In this document: in pieces, positions 55,155 to 64,000 of the stretch | How positions within the stretch are numbered: position 1 is the first letter of the stretch | Layout: each line of letters starts with the position of its first letter | From: Diabrotica undecimpunctata | Taxonomy: Eukaryota > Arthropoda > Insecta > Coleoptera > Chrysomelidae | Direction: 5' to 3' | DNA: 64,000 nt | NCBI RefSeq assembly: GCF_040954645.1 | Contig: NC_092810.1 | Span: 9,160,185 to 9,224,184 of the forward strand | Translations under genes and position numbers: made by a program | The notes under the pieces: generated by a model | The model's input: only the letters and a program-made list of their open reading frames with translations | Told to the model about the DNA's origin: nothing | Database searches by the model: none

Positions 55155-55720
55155 AAGTTTACAAAAAATGGTATGTTAAACCGCCATAGCAGTCACTTTT
55201 GAAGTGACGAACATCCCCAACTTACAATTTCAAACATTCTTTTCGTCCAATGTTTTTGTGCTATGAAAAATAATAAGATAGTCGCTCTCATGATTTATGA
55301 CGAAAATTTAAACGGAGAGGCTAACGAGGCTCGGTTTCAACAAGATGGAGCACCGGCTCACAATATTCGAGGAGTTGGCACATTTCGTGACGAACTATTT
55401 AGCAATAGACAGATAGCGAATAAGGATCCTTTTCTCTAGCCACCAAGATCCCGTTGTCACCGTTAGATTACTACATTTGTAATCGTTATTAAAATTTTTT
55501 TTGTTTTTAAATACCGTAATTTTGTAATTACGGTATTTAAAAATAAGGTAATCTCTGAACCTGTCACTACTGAGGAAGCTATAATAAATAAAGTCATTCA
55601 AGTTCTTAACGAAATAGATAAAGAGTCGATATCAAGAGCTACTAATGAAAATCCGATTAAAAGAGTTCATAAATGATTGGATGTTTATGGATATCATTTT
55701 GAACATTTAATACGTTAATA
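55140..55720 (+). pseudogene. mariner-like transposase fossil
   Basis: The plus strand reads CDESKFTKNGMLNRHSSHF, then KNNKIVALMIYDENLNGEA, ARFQQDGAPAHNIRGVGTF and a PPRSRCHR phrase, with a C-terminal block TTEEAIINKVIQVLNEI (~55560-55640). This is the same family style as the element at 13.3-15.4 kb. The second catalytic block (FQQDGAPAH) is kept, the PDL block is changed, and frameshifts are present. Confidence 0.75.
55511..55543. repeat. hairpin-forming inverted repeat in the mariner fossil
   Basis: AAATACCGTAATT and AATTACGGTATTT are inverted copies around a four-base loop, interrupting the mariner-like coding. It looks like a local inverted duplication. Confidence 0.8.
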
Positions 55721-56237
55721 AGATAGTGCCTATTTTCTTTGATAGCATCTTTTTTATTGTTCAATGTTTAACTTACAATATGAAATTTGTAAATTAATAC
55801 AAGTAAATCGATCTCTCCGAAAAAATTGCGAGGTGAAAACCTTGGTTTCCTGGACTATATATCAATAAATTGGTAACCTTTCTAGCTACATTAAAATAAA
55901 AAAGGTTACCCATTGGTATAATATGCTTAAATAATAGCCAATCCTTTTGTTTCATATGAAATTTACCAAACGTTTCCTGATTTAAGTTATATTTTTTGTT
56001 TGCCTTCTTTTCTGATTTCTACAAATCCTATCCTTTGTGTTACATTTTCTTTTCGTTACCTCTAATTCTATGATTTTTCGAGTTCATTTCTAATATCCGT
56101 AGCTAAAAATAGGTAAGTATATTTGTTATACAATACAATTTTCTTCTCTTACTCGCGATATTATTACGTGCCATCAAATATATCAAAATAAACAACGTAA
56201 AAACGGAACTAGATACCCCCTATAGTCATTCTTACGG
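55721..56237. other. mariner-type debris and AT-rich spacer
   Basis: Phrases GGTAACCTTTCTAGC and AAAAGGTTACCC near 55870-55915 resemble the terminal repeat of the mariner-like family at 13.3 kb. Nothing else is recognised. Confidence 0.35.
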
Positions 56238-56387
56238 TTGTTGATCAATTCCTTTCACAATCGGCAACGTCTAAAGCTCTCACCAGCCAGAAGATTCACT
56301 CGAGTTACCTTACAGCACCGTGAAGCAAGTTCAGTTTTAACTGAAAGTGATATGAATCTAGTCGAAGAAGAATCCAAGGGAGCGAAG
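56238..56387 (+). CDS. putative first exon (copy 2)
   Basis: The open frame 56238-56387 ends ESDMNLVEEESKGAK and is followed by GTTCGT. The part from 56346 is near-identical to the exon-like segment at 46315-46374, which begins at an ATG. Here the homologous internal Met is at 56352, and an upstream ATG at 56238 is also in frame. If real, these are first exons of paralogous genes about 10 kb apart, with the rest outside the window. The upstream sequence differs between copies. Confidence 0.3.
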
Positions 56388-56595
56388 GTTCGTCAATATT
56401 TTTATATTTTACTTTTTTCAAAAAAGTTGTATGTTTTTGTTGCATTTGGAAAGTCAGAAACCAATTGCTCGTTATAATAACAGCATTTATTTTATACTAT
56501 GAGTGCTAGGAGGACTTTTGCAGTTAATGTCGCTATTGTTACTTAATTCTTCGTAAATCCTTCATAATGAACTTGCTCTGCGTTAATATTTTGTT

Positions 56596-56994
56596 TTAAG
56601 AGCGTAAGCGCAAAATTTCGGCCCAATGCTTTTTAAATGCATTCATTTTTTTCGAATCCTGAGTAAACTAATAGGTATTTTTGAAAAATTTAAACGCAGA
56701 ATGAAAGAATACGTTATTACTGAGGGCCGAAAGTCCCTAAAAACTTCTATAATATTTACTTTAATAAGTTACAGGGGTGAAAAAGAAGAGAAAATTTACT
56801 GTGATTTTTAATTTCAAATATCTCATTCAAAAAAACTTTTTGTTCATTGTAAGGGACTTTCGGCCCTTGGTAATAATGTAATCTTTTATTTTGCGTTTAA
56901 ATTTTTCAAAAATATTTGTTAGTTTTCTCAGGATTCGAAAAAAATGAAATCATTTAAAAAGCATTGGTCCGAAATTTTGCGCTTACGCTCTTAA
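56596..56994. mobile_element. 399-bp foldback MITE
   Basis: The left arm (56596 to ~56740) and right arm (~56849-56994) are imperfect inverted copies of about 145 bases, starting TTAAGAGCGTAAGCGCAAAA and ending with its complement. A GGGCCGAAAGTCCCT segment and its inverted partner border a ~110-base loop. TTAA occurs at both outer ends and may include the target site. No ORF with a known domain. Confidence 0.85.
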
Positions 56995-57719
56995 TAACAT
57001 TTGAACACGGTAGACGTTTCCCATCAATGTGTCCCAATAAGTCAACTTGTTTTATTAAGTCAATTTATTCGTTAATAATTTTCCTAGAATCTTTTTTTAT
57101 GTTCTATTTAATTTTTTTGTTTGAAAATGTGCCTACTTTTTTAAAATTTGAATCTACTAAATACCGTTAAATCTTCATCTTTATGATATTTTTAATTTCG
57201 TATTTTTTTAAGTCTTTGATGAAAGGAATCTTTAAGTAATAATGAAGTGTCTAGTTGCTTATGTACCATGGTACATCTACTGTCGATCTTAGTATTCTAG
57301 ACTGGAGTCTTTGGATGAAATTTAGCGACGTAGGTTCTACCCAGTCCTTAGTACCAGATTTAAGTATGGCTTTGCATAAATTGATTTTGTTTTGTTTGTT
57401 ATTTTTGCATTCAGCTACTTTTTTTTGTCATATTTTTGTTTTGTGCTAGTTCCTTATAGGGAAGCTAGTTCCTTATAGCCCTTGAAGTTACCAGAGTGAT
57501 CTTGTTGGCAGAGTGCACGATTAGCTTGTTTCTAGGTTTTTTACAAGATTCTGTATCGAGCTGTCCTCCACATTTAATGCAATAAAGTCTTACTATGCCA
57601 GTATAATTGACATTACATGCATTGGAGGTTAGAATTTTTTTTCTTTGGAGCCTCTATTGCATTTTTTGTGTGGCATAAAAATTCTAGGTTAAATATGTGT
57701 TTGTGGTTACTCTTGAGAA
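56995..57719. other. non-coding stretch
   Basis: T-rich sequence with a short direct repeat GCTAGTTCCTTATAG (57448-57479). No gene recognised. Confidence 0.4.
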
Positions 57720-58015
57720 ACTAAAGATAAAGATGGAGAACTGCTAAAGACCGTTATACATCGAAAAATGTTTTATCTGGGACATATAGTAAGGAGAAGT
57801 CGGTATAAAATATTACAACTGATCCTTAAAGGTAAAATAGAGGGCCGTAGAAGTGTAGGAAGAAAAGAAGTTCCTGGTTAAAAAACATTCGTGAATGGAC
57901 ACAGATAACAAATGCAGGACAATTATTCCATATTGCAGAAGATCGAGAAGCCTTCGCAATGGTGATCGCCAACGTCGATAATTCTGATATGGCACGCGAA
58001 GAAGGTTACTCTTGG
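57720..58015 (+). pseudogene. LINE 3' end fragment
   Basis: The plus strand reads DKDGELLKTVIHRKMFYLGH, SRYKILQLILKGKIEGRRSV, then after a frameshift PWLKNIREWTQ, EDREAFAMVIANVDNS and a GAAGAAGG tail. It matches the 3' end of the family at 47.5 kb. Confidence 0.75.
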
Positions 58016-58021
58016 GTTCAA

Positions 58022-58915
58022 GATCTATGAAGAATAAAGATACGGATTCTTTTGTTAGTCTGTGTCGAATGTTAGTTATCTTGCGAATTGTATGGCCAGT
58101 TTTTTCTAGTTCTTTTATGACATTTGTCAGACACTTTGAGAGAGTAGTATTGCGTCGTCTGCATAGCAGATTATTTTAAGTTGTTTTTCTCCTATTTGAT
58201 ATCCTTTTTTAGCTCTTGCTTTTTTTTTATTTCATCCATAATCAGGTTGAACAATAGAGGACTCAGGGAATCTCCTTGTCTTTTCCCATTGCCAGTTAGT
58301 TATATTGCGAATTTTATGGCCAGCATTTTATAGTTCTTTTATGACATTTGTTGTGGGTAGAGAGTGCTGGATATGTTTTATTACAACTCTATACTTACGT
58401 TCATCCTTTATTTGGTAGGTGTGCTGATCTGGTGTAATGTTCTTAATCTTGTAAATGCTTTATAAGTTTATGATAGGTATCTATTGTGTTTCTTGTAATC
58501 TTAACAGTGTCATTTGCCAGACTTCTGGCCTAGAACGTTTCTTACTCCACTATTTGTGCAAAGCTATCAATCATATTTTTGAAGTTATTGACGTCATATA
58601 TAAACATTGGAGGTGGTTTTGAATATTATGTTGTTTTACTATTCCAATTGTTTCGGGGCTATCGGCGTTTGATATCGATTTTGAATATTTGTTTTGTTTT
58701 GTAAATTTAGGCTCTTACTACGGATTTTTAGTTTGGCTTTCTTCTTCGTCGTGTCTTCGCTAGTCTATATCTGGGTTTTCTGAAGGTGTAATTACAAGTT
58801 TTAGCTGTCTGCTTTAGGTTTACCCTTGTTTGGATTATAGTAAATTGGTTGGAGTTGTATTGGGATTTATTGTAGTTGTGGTGAAGGAGCGAATTGGTCT
58901 TGTTCAGCATATTTC
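58022..58915 (-). pseudogene. LINE fragments (linker and RT pieces), antisense to the preceding one
   Basis: The minus strand reads SQYNSNQFTIIQTRVNLKQT (58860-58790) in an Asn/Lys/Arg-rich linker zone. Further along, the 58310-58190 region reads GDSLSPLLFNLIMDEIKKK, the RT block GDSLSPxLF, followed by a decayed stretch. Two short duplicated phrases (a GTATGGCCAG-type sequence with TTCTTTTATGACATTTGT) at 58090-58130 and 58310-58350 suggest a local rearrangement. Confidence 0.6.
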
Positions 58916-58917
58916 TT

Positions 58918-61060
58918 CTTCTTCTTCCTCTCTATAAGCAATTCTGCTTGTTCATTGGCGGATTAATACCTCTATGGAAGGTTGTGGACCACTCCATATT
59001 TTGCGCGGTCATCCGATACTTCTTTTGCCTCTTGGTGACTTATCTCTTGCTATTTTAAAACACGGGTCTCCTCCATTCTGCTTATGTGGTTATTCCATTC
59101 TTTTTTTCTATTTTGTGTCCATTCATTTATACATTTTCTTCCAATGTCTTCACTTCTCTTTCGATCTCTCAGCGTATTTCCTGTAATTCTTCTCAGTACT
59201 CTCATCTCTGCAGTTTTCAGTAGCCTCTGCGTTGTGGTGGTATCAAGTATTGTTTCTGAGGCATATGTCATTATTGCTCTTATATATATAAGGTTCTTGA
59301 ACTCCTAAGTGGAGCATAGAGCTTCAGTGAAAACGCGCCATCGGGTTCTATTTTGCGCTAAGGCCTTCACCTCATTCCAAGACTTTTCTTGGCCTCTTAT
59401 CTCGTCCATGATGGTTCTTCTCCAAGTTTGTACTGGGTGACCTCTTTTTCTTTTCCCTTGGGGATTCCACTCTAGGGCAATCTTTGCGATACTGCAACTA
59501 TTTTTTCGGAGTGTGTGACCGATCCAACCCCACTTTCTGGACTTAATTTCATTTTGTACCCTCTTTTGTTCGGTCAGGTGTAGCAGATCGTCGTTTCTGA
59601 TGGTGTTAGGCCAGAATATACGAACAATTCTTCGTAAACATTTGTTAACAAAGACCTGCAGTTTGTTTGCGAGGATGTTTGTCACTTTCCAGGTTTCACA
59701 TCCGTAGAGTAGAACAGACATGACATTTGATCGGAATATTCGGATCTTTGTCCTTATAGTATACTCGCCAGATCTCCAAACAGGGTTGAGCGTGCTGAAA
59801 GCTTGTTGGGCTGTTCGTATCCTCATACGAATATCGTCTTCTGTAACTCCGTTTTCTGTTATGACACTTCCAAGATACGTAAAGTTTTACACATTTTCAA
59901 TCTGCATATTGTCGATAGTAAATAGCGTGTTGTTCCTTGCATTTATTCTCATGGACTTGGTTTTACTAATATTGATTTTCAAACCTATTTAATTGGCTTC
60001 AGTGGAAAGTGTTTCCAATTGGTAAGCCAAATCTTGGAACCTTTGACCTATTAGACAGATATCGTCCGCGTATTCTAGATCGCTTGGGCGTGTGGTTAAT
60101 GTCCATTGTATCCCTCTTGTGTCGGAGTCTAGTTTGGAGAGAAGATAGTCTATAGCTATGTTAAAAAGAAACGGAGAAAGCACGCATCCCTGTCTAACTC
60201 CAGTAAATACGTTGAATTCGTCACTGTTGATCCCATTGTGTGTCACGCTGCATTTCGCATCAGTATATAGTGACTTTATAATAGAAATTATTTTTTGCGG
60301 GATGTTTCTTAGCTCTAACATTTTTCATACAGCAGCCTGAGACTAGCTATCAAAGGCACGTTCAAAATCAACAAAAACCATGTATAGGGGTGTGTTCCAT
60401 TCAACCGATTGTTCCACTATTACCATCACAGTATTAATGTGGTATATGCAGGAGGATTCTGGTCTAAAGCCTGCTTGATTAGCTCGAAACTTAAACTTGT
60501 TTGTTATTCTTTTCAGTATGATGGTCGCGAAAATTTTATTTATGACAGTAAGCAAGGTTATTCCTCTCCAATTTTTGCACAGTGTGAGGTTGCCTTTTTT
60601 TGGAAGCTTGATAATGTTACCTTTTTTTTCAGCCCGCTGGAATGTGGTTTGTTTCTCACACCTCTCGGATTATGGGGAGCAAAAGTTCAGCAGTTAGATG
60701 CGGATCAGCTTGATTGCTTTTACACTGGCTTTATAAATTCTTGACTTCATCTCGATGTTAATATGTCTGTTTCGCCATATAGTGTTATTAAGGCATCCCG
60801 TCAGTCTATTTCCTTTTTATACTTGATCTCTCACTTCTTTGTCCAGGTCTCCATAGCTAGACAGTGTAATTCCCAGGTATTTTATTTCCATTACTTGTTC
60901 AATACTGATGCCATCAATTTCTATTTTAAATCTGCTTGGTTCTTTGCTGACTACTATTGTTTTAGTTTTTTTCTGAGATGAGATTGTCATATTAAATTCT
61001 TTTGCTCTTACGTTAAATCTGTGGACCATCTTCATCTTTGCCAGCATATTTGGTTTTGTG
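58918..61060 (-). pseudogene. LINE A, interrupted by LINE B
   Basis: The upstream part (61047-60725) reads NMTISSQKKTKTIVVSKEPS, IEQVMEIKYLGITLS and a RIYKASVKAI phrase. The downstream part (59282-58918) reads IMTYASETILDTTTTQRLLK, RVLRRITGNTLRDRKRSEDI and WNNHISRMEE with a GAAGAAGAAG tail. The two join in register when 59283-60722 is skipped. This is the C-terminal RT region, 5'-truncated. Confidence 0.8.
59283..60712 (-). pseudogene. LINE B, reverse transcriptase inserted in LINE A
   Basis: A ~1.43 kb 5'-truncated LINE flanked by ATTGCTCTTA (59273-59282) and ATTGCTTTTA (60713-60722), a 10-base target duplication with one mismatch. Coding on the minus strand: LTLCKNWRGITLLTVINKIF, RANQAGFRPESSCIYHINTV, VFVDFERAFDS, a stop, GVRQGCVLSPFLFNIAIDYL, DLEYADDICLIGQ (YADD), MSVLLYGCETWK, RKWGWIGHTLRKN and GKRKRGHPVQTWRR. 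A (TA)n run forms the 3' end. Only a few frameshifts are present. Confidence 0.85.
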
Positions 61061-61378
61061 AATTTTGGAGTGTGTAATCTAGTCTGGTATTGTTTCGGTA
61101 TTTGGTATATATTCGTGATGTTAATTGATAGTGCACCAGCTGCTTACCTTGATTTTCTGCTACTTAGGTTATAAATCAACGCATAATTAACCAACTAAAG
61201 CAATTCGCAACATTCTACGCCAGCAAAAGATTTCAAACGCGTCTATAGTGCGTGTCTCAACTTCATTCAACGATCAACATTCAAACCCATGTAAAAAAGA
61301 ATGGAGAAGACCATTGTTTATACTAGCCTCATATTTATATATAAGGTGATGTGACTGTCCATATTTTGGTGAGCTTTG
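61061..61378. other. non-coding stretch between LINEs
   Basis: No motif recognised; may contain upstream LINE A debris. Confidence 0.35.
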
Positions 61379-63480
61379 TCATTGCTCCCTTAGACATTGC
61401 TGATCTTCTTTTGATTTCTTGGGTGCATCCTCCAGATATACAAATTTATTCACCACTTCGATATCATTGATTCTGACAATTTCTTGATGATTATTATTCC
61501 TTATATCTATGATCATAATTTGTGTTTTTGATTTATTGATGAACAGCCTTACTTCAAAAGTCACTCGTTCTACTCGCTTTCGCAAGTAGTCAATTCTTCC
61601 AAGGATTCGGCGAAAATCGTTGTATCATCTCTTAAGTTAATAATTAAGTTAATGATTCTTCTGTCGCCAATGACGACCCCCTTTCCATTATGAAATAGAT
61701 CCATAGATGTCAAACTAGGATGGCTGATTAGGATAGGGCTTATCACGCAGCTTTATCGTACGTCTTTATCAACCCTAAACGATTTTGACAGTTCTCCATG
61801 TACCCTCACTTTTGCTGAGTTCGTATAGATCCCCTAGCAAAGCGACTAGGTGTTTTGGAGCACCAATTTCCTCCAGATATTTCCACATGTTGTCCAATCT
61901 AACACACCCAAATGATTTACATTGAACTGTATGTGCTTACATTGAATTCACTTGGTTTTTCGATATTCTGTACAAGTTCAAAATTGTGCCTACTTTTCTG
62001 GTATTTCAGGGTGTAAGTACAGCTTAAGTTTTTCTAAGATAATCTACAGCCTGATTTTGATAGCATGTGGTATAAGTGCAATGGTGCGGTCATTATCGCA
62101 TTTATTTGGAGCCTTTTTTGTGGATTGATATATAAACTGAGGTGGTCCAGTCATCCAGTCAACCATATCTGGTGTTACCTGATCTATACCTGGAGCTTGA
62201 CAAATTTTTAGCTTTTTGAGTGCTGCTTTCACTTGTAGTTTTAAAATTGTTGGTTTTAATTCAATGGTATCTGTTGTAATTGTAGTGGTTCTTATTTCAC
62301 TATCAGCTATGAGATTTTTGCAATATAATCTCCCTCTTTGAGCTCTTTGTGCTATATTTGTTGAAGTCTCTCCATTGTTTACCCTTATAGTATCATGATT
62401 TGCCACGTTTTCCTTTTCCCTGCTCATGTAGGTTTTACATTTTTGCTCGTCTCTCGATGAGTTTGTCTCTGATTTTTGTCTACATCAGTGTTTTTGATGG
62501 TCTGTTGAATTTTTAGTTTGGAACGAATTTAGGCAGAAAGGAACTGGTGATCGCTGTTGCAGTCTTTACCTGGGTTAAATTTTTGCGCCCTTTATGGAAG
62601 TTTAGAGACGGGATTGAAGGATATAGTCAATTTGGTTTCTGTATCTTTCGTCTGGTGCGCGTCATGTGTAAAGGCACCTTGGGTGGTATTTAAAGGCTGT
62701 GTTGTAAATAAAGGGGTCAATCTCTATACAGAACTTTAGAAGCCATTCTCCTTTTTCATTTCCTTTATCGGAAACCGTATTTTTCCACACCTCGCAGGTC
62801 TGCCTATTTTTGTATTAAAATCCCTGATTATGATTATCATTTCATGGGTTGGTAGCTTTTAAGTATTTTTCAGATCTCGGTAGAAATTATCAAATACTGC
62901 GTCTTCTACTTGGCTCATTGGGGCATATACTTGGATATCATTTAGATTAATTAGGCTTAACTGAAATTGTACTATAACAATTATGTCACTAACTGTTGTA
63001 CATTCTTTGATAGCTCATTTTTTGCTTTATTTACGATTATTGTCACTTCCTTTTTTAATTGCGTTTTATGACTTGAAAATTATATGATGTTGCATGTGGT
63101 AAAATATCCATACAATTTCCGCTGTGTGTTTGAGAAACCTATAATAGGAATTGTATATTTGCTTTTTTGTTGCTGTCAGCTTTTTTGTCTCTAATAATTC
63201 CCTTACGTTTCAAGTGTCACTCAAGTTTGACTCTTCTTGTAGCCAAGTTTCCATGGGTTGCCTGGTTTCCGACATCCACATGGCCAATAGCCCATTTCTT
63301 ACTATCGGGTCAAGTGCCATTTGGATCGCTTGGATTGTCATTCCATTTACCTGGAGCTTTCATGTTTGCTTTGAGTAAGGTTGGGTGAATCGTCTTAAAG
63401 TGTAAACCCAAGGTCATTCTTGAGACTTGAGTGGATGGCAGTGAGGTCCCTCTTCCTTCTACACTTGGAATTAAGTTTCC
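61379..63480 (-). pseudogene. LINE with endonuclease and RT start, heavily frameshifted
   Basis: The minus strand from ~63480 shows a leader, then endonuclease phrases near 62990-62830 (IQVYAPMSQVEDAVFDNFYR, RDFNTKIGR) and 62660-62590 (ERYRNQIDYILQS, CNSDHQFL-like). The start of the RT follows at 62427-62044 (KVKAALKKLKICQAPGIDQV-like, FIYQSTKKAPN, DRTIALIPHA). A thumb fragment lies at 61585-61379 (FINKSKTQIMIIDIRNNNHQ, NDIEVVNKFVYLE). The central palm is mostly deleted. Order endonuclease then RT is correct for one element. Confidence 0.75.
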
Positions 63481-64000
63481 TTAATTCTAAAGTTTATCCT
63501 TATATTATCCCTTATACTACCTTTATATGTTCAGCTTGATCACTTCGTCTCTGATTTTTTTAATTTTCCAGTACCTATTTTCAGCTTTCTTCATAAAATT
63601 ATTCTTGGTAGCATAATTCATTTTAGACCTTCTTGTTTGCCGGCGTATACTGTTGCGTATAAAAAATACGACTCTCTTTTTTTACATCCGATGTACAAAT
63701 TATTTTGGTTCGTTATATAACACAAATTTGGACATTGACCTATGCTAACAAATAATATAATAACAGGTAGATTTATTAAAAAGCAATTACAACGCATAAA
63801 AAAGTGAAAAGATATCTATAATGATATTGCTTAAGACACACTATACGAACATTGAAAAGAAAAGTAATTATAATTGTAGATGTTGCATCAATTTTGATAG
63901 AAATATATGTGTTTTAAGGATAACTGTTTTCTGGTGGCATATTAAAGTTAATTATTATGTTTATATGAGATCAAACCATAACTGATTGTAATAAAAATTA
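63481..64000. other. AT-rich non-coding end of the window
   Basis: No gene or repeat recognised. Confidence 0.4.

Noticed and set aside
1..64000. CRISPR arrays, bacterial operons, phage or toxin-antitoxin systems
   Set aside because: No regularly spaced short repeats, no dense co-directional genes and no ribosome-binding sites; spliced genes and LINE/hAT/pogo elements show this is insect-type nuclear DNA.

Overview
This 64 kb window is AT-rich eukaryotic nuclear DNA. Small exons with GT-AG introns, AATAAA signals and dense fossils of arthropod-type transposons (RTE-like and Jockey-like LINEs, pogo/Tigger, long-TIR mariner-like elements, hAT, Gypsy, MITEs) point to an insect with a large, repeat-inflated genome. 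A beetle is my best guess, from the style of the repeats rather than from a diagnostic marker. There are no prokaryotic operons and no CRISPR. I found no complete tRNA or rRNA gene.

Layout: 0-16 kb is almost all transposons. It holds a TIR element (0.8-2.9 kb), LINE pieces (4-8 kb), a nearly intact pogo-type transposon with a PHD finger (8.8-11.3 kb), and a three-deep nest (11.5-15.9 kb) in which a mariner-like element lies inside a Tigger-like element inside a LINE. From 16.0 to 29.3 kb, minus strand, is an eight-exon ALG12 gene (ER mannosyltransferase of N-glycan assembly). I reconstruct it in frame to 1136 codons, with an unusual charged tail of about 650 residues; its introns hold LINE, MITE and mariner-type debris. 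At 29.9-30.8 kb, minus strand, three phase-compatible exons mark an unrecognised gene.

From 31.8 to 42.8 kb, plus strand, nine phase-compatible exons encode an acidic/basic N-terminal region, one C2H2-like finger and a complete N-acetylneuraminate-lyase-like TIM barrel. Both the Schiff-base lysine and the catalytic tyrosine appear to be replaced. This apparent zinc-finger/pseudo-lyase fusion is the most interesting locus. A hAT element with a perfect 8-bp target duplication sits in its last intron.

From 43 to 64 kb is again mostly transposons: LINEs (one with a clean 507-codon reverse-transcriptase ORF), a Gypsy pol remnant, a pogo fossil split by a LINE, a foldback MITE, and a LINE-in-LINE nest for which an empty-site copy exists elsewhere in the window. 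Two short, nearly identical exon-like segments at 46.3 and 56.35 kb could be first exons of a duplicated host gene.

The host genes do not form a pathway in the operon sense. ALG12 acts in lipid-linked oligosaccharide synthesis, and the lyase-like protein descends from sialic-acid catabolism but is probably not an active aldolase.
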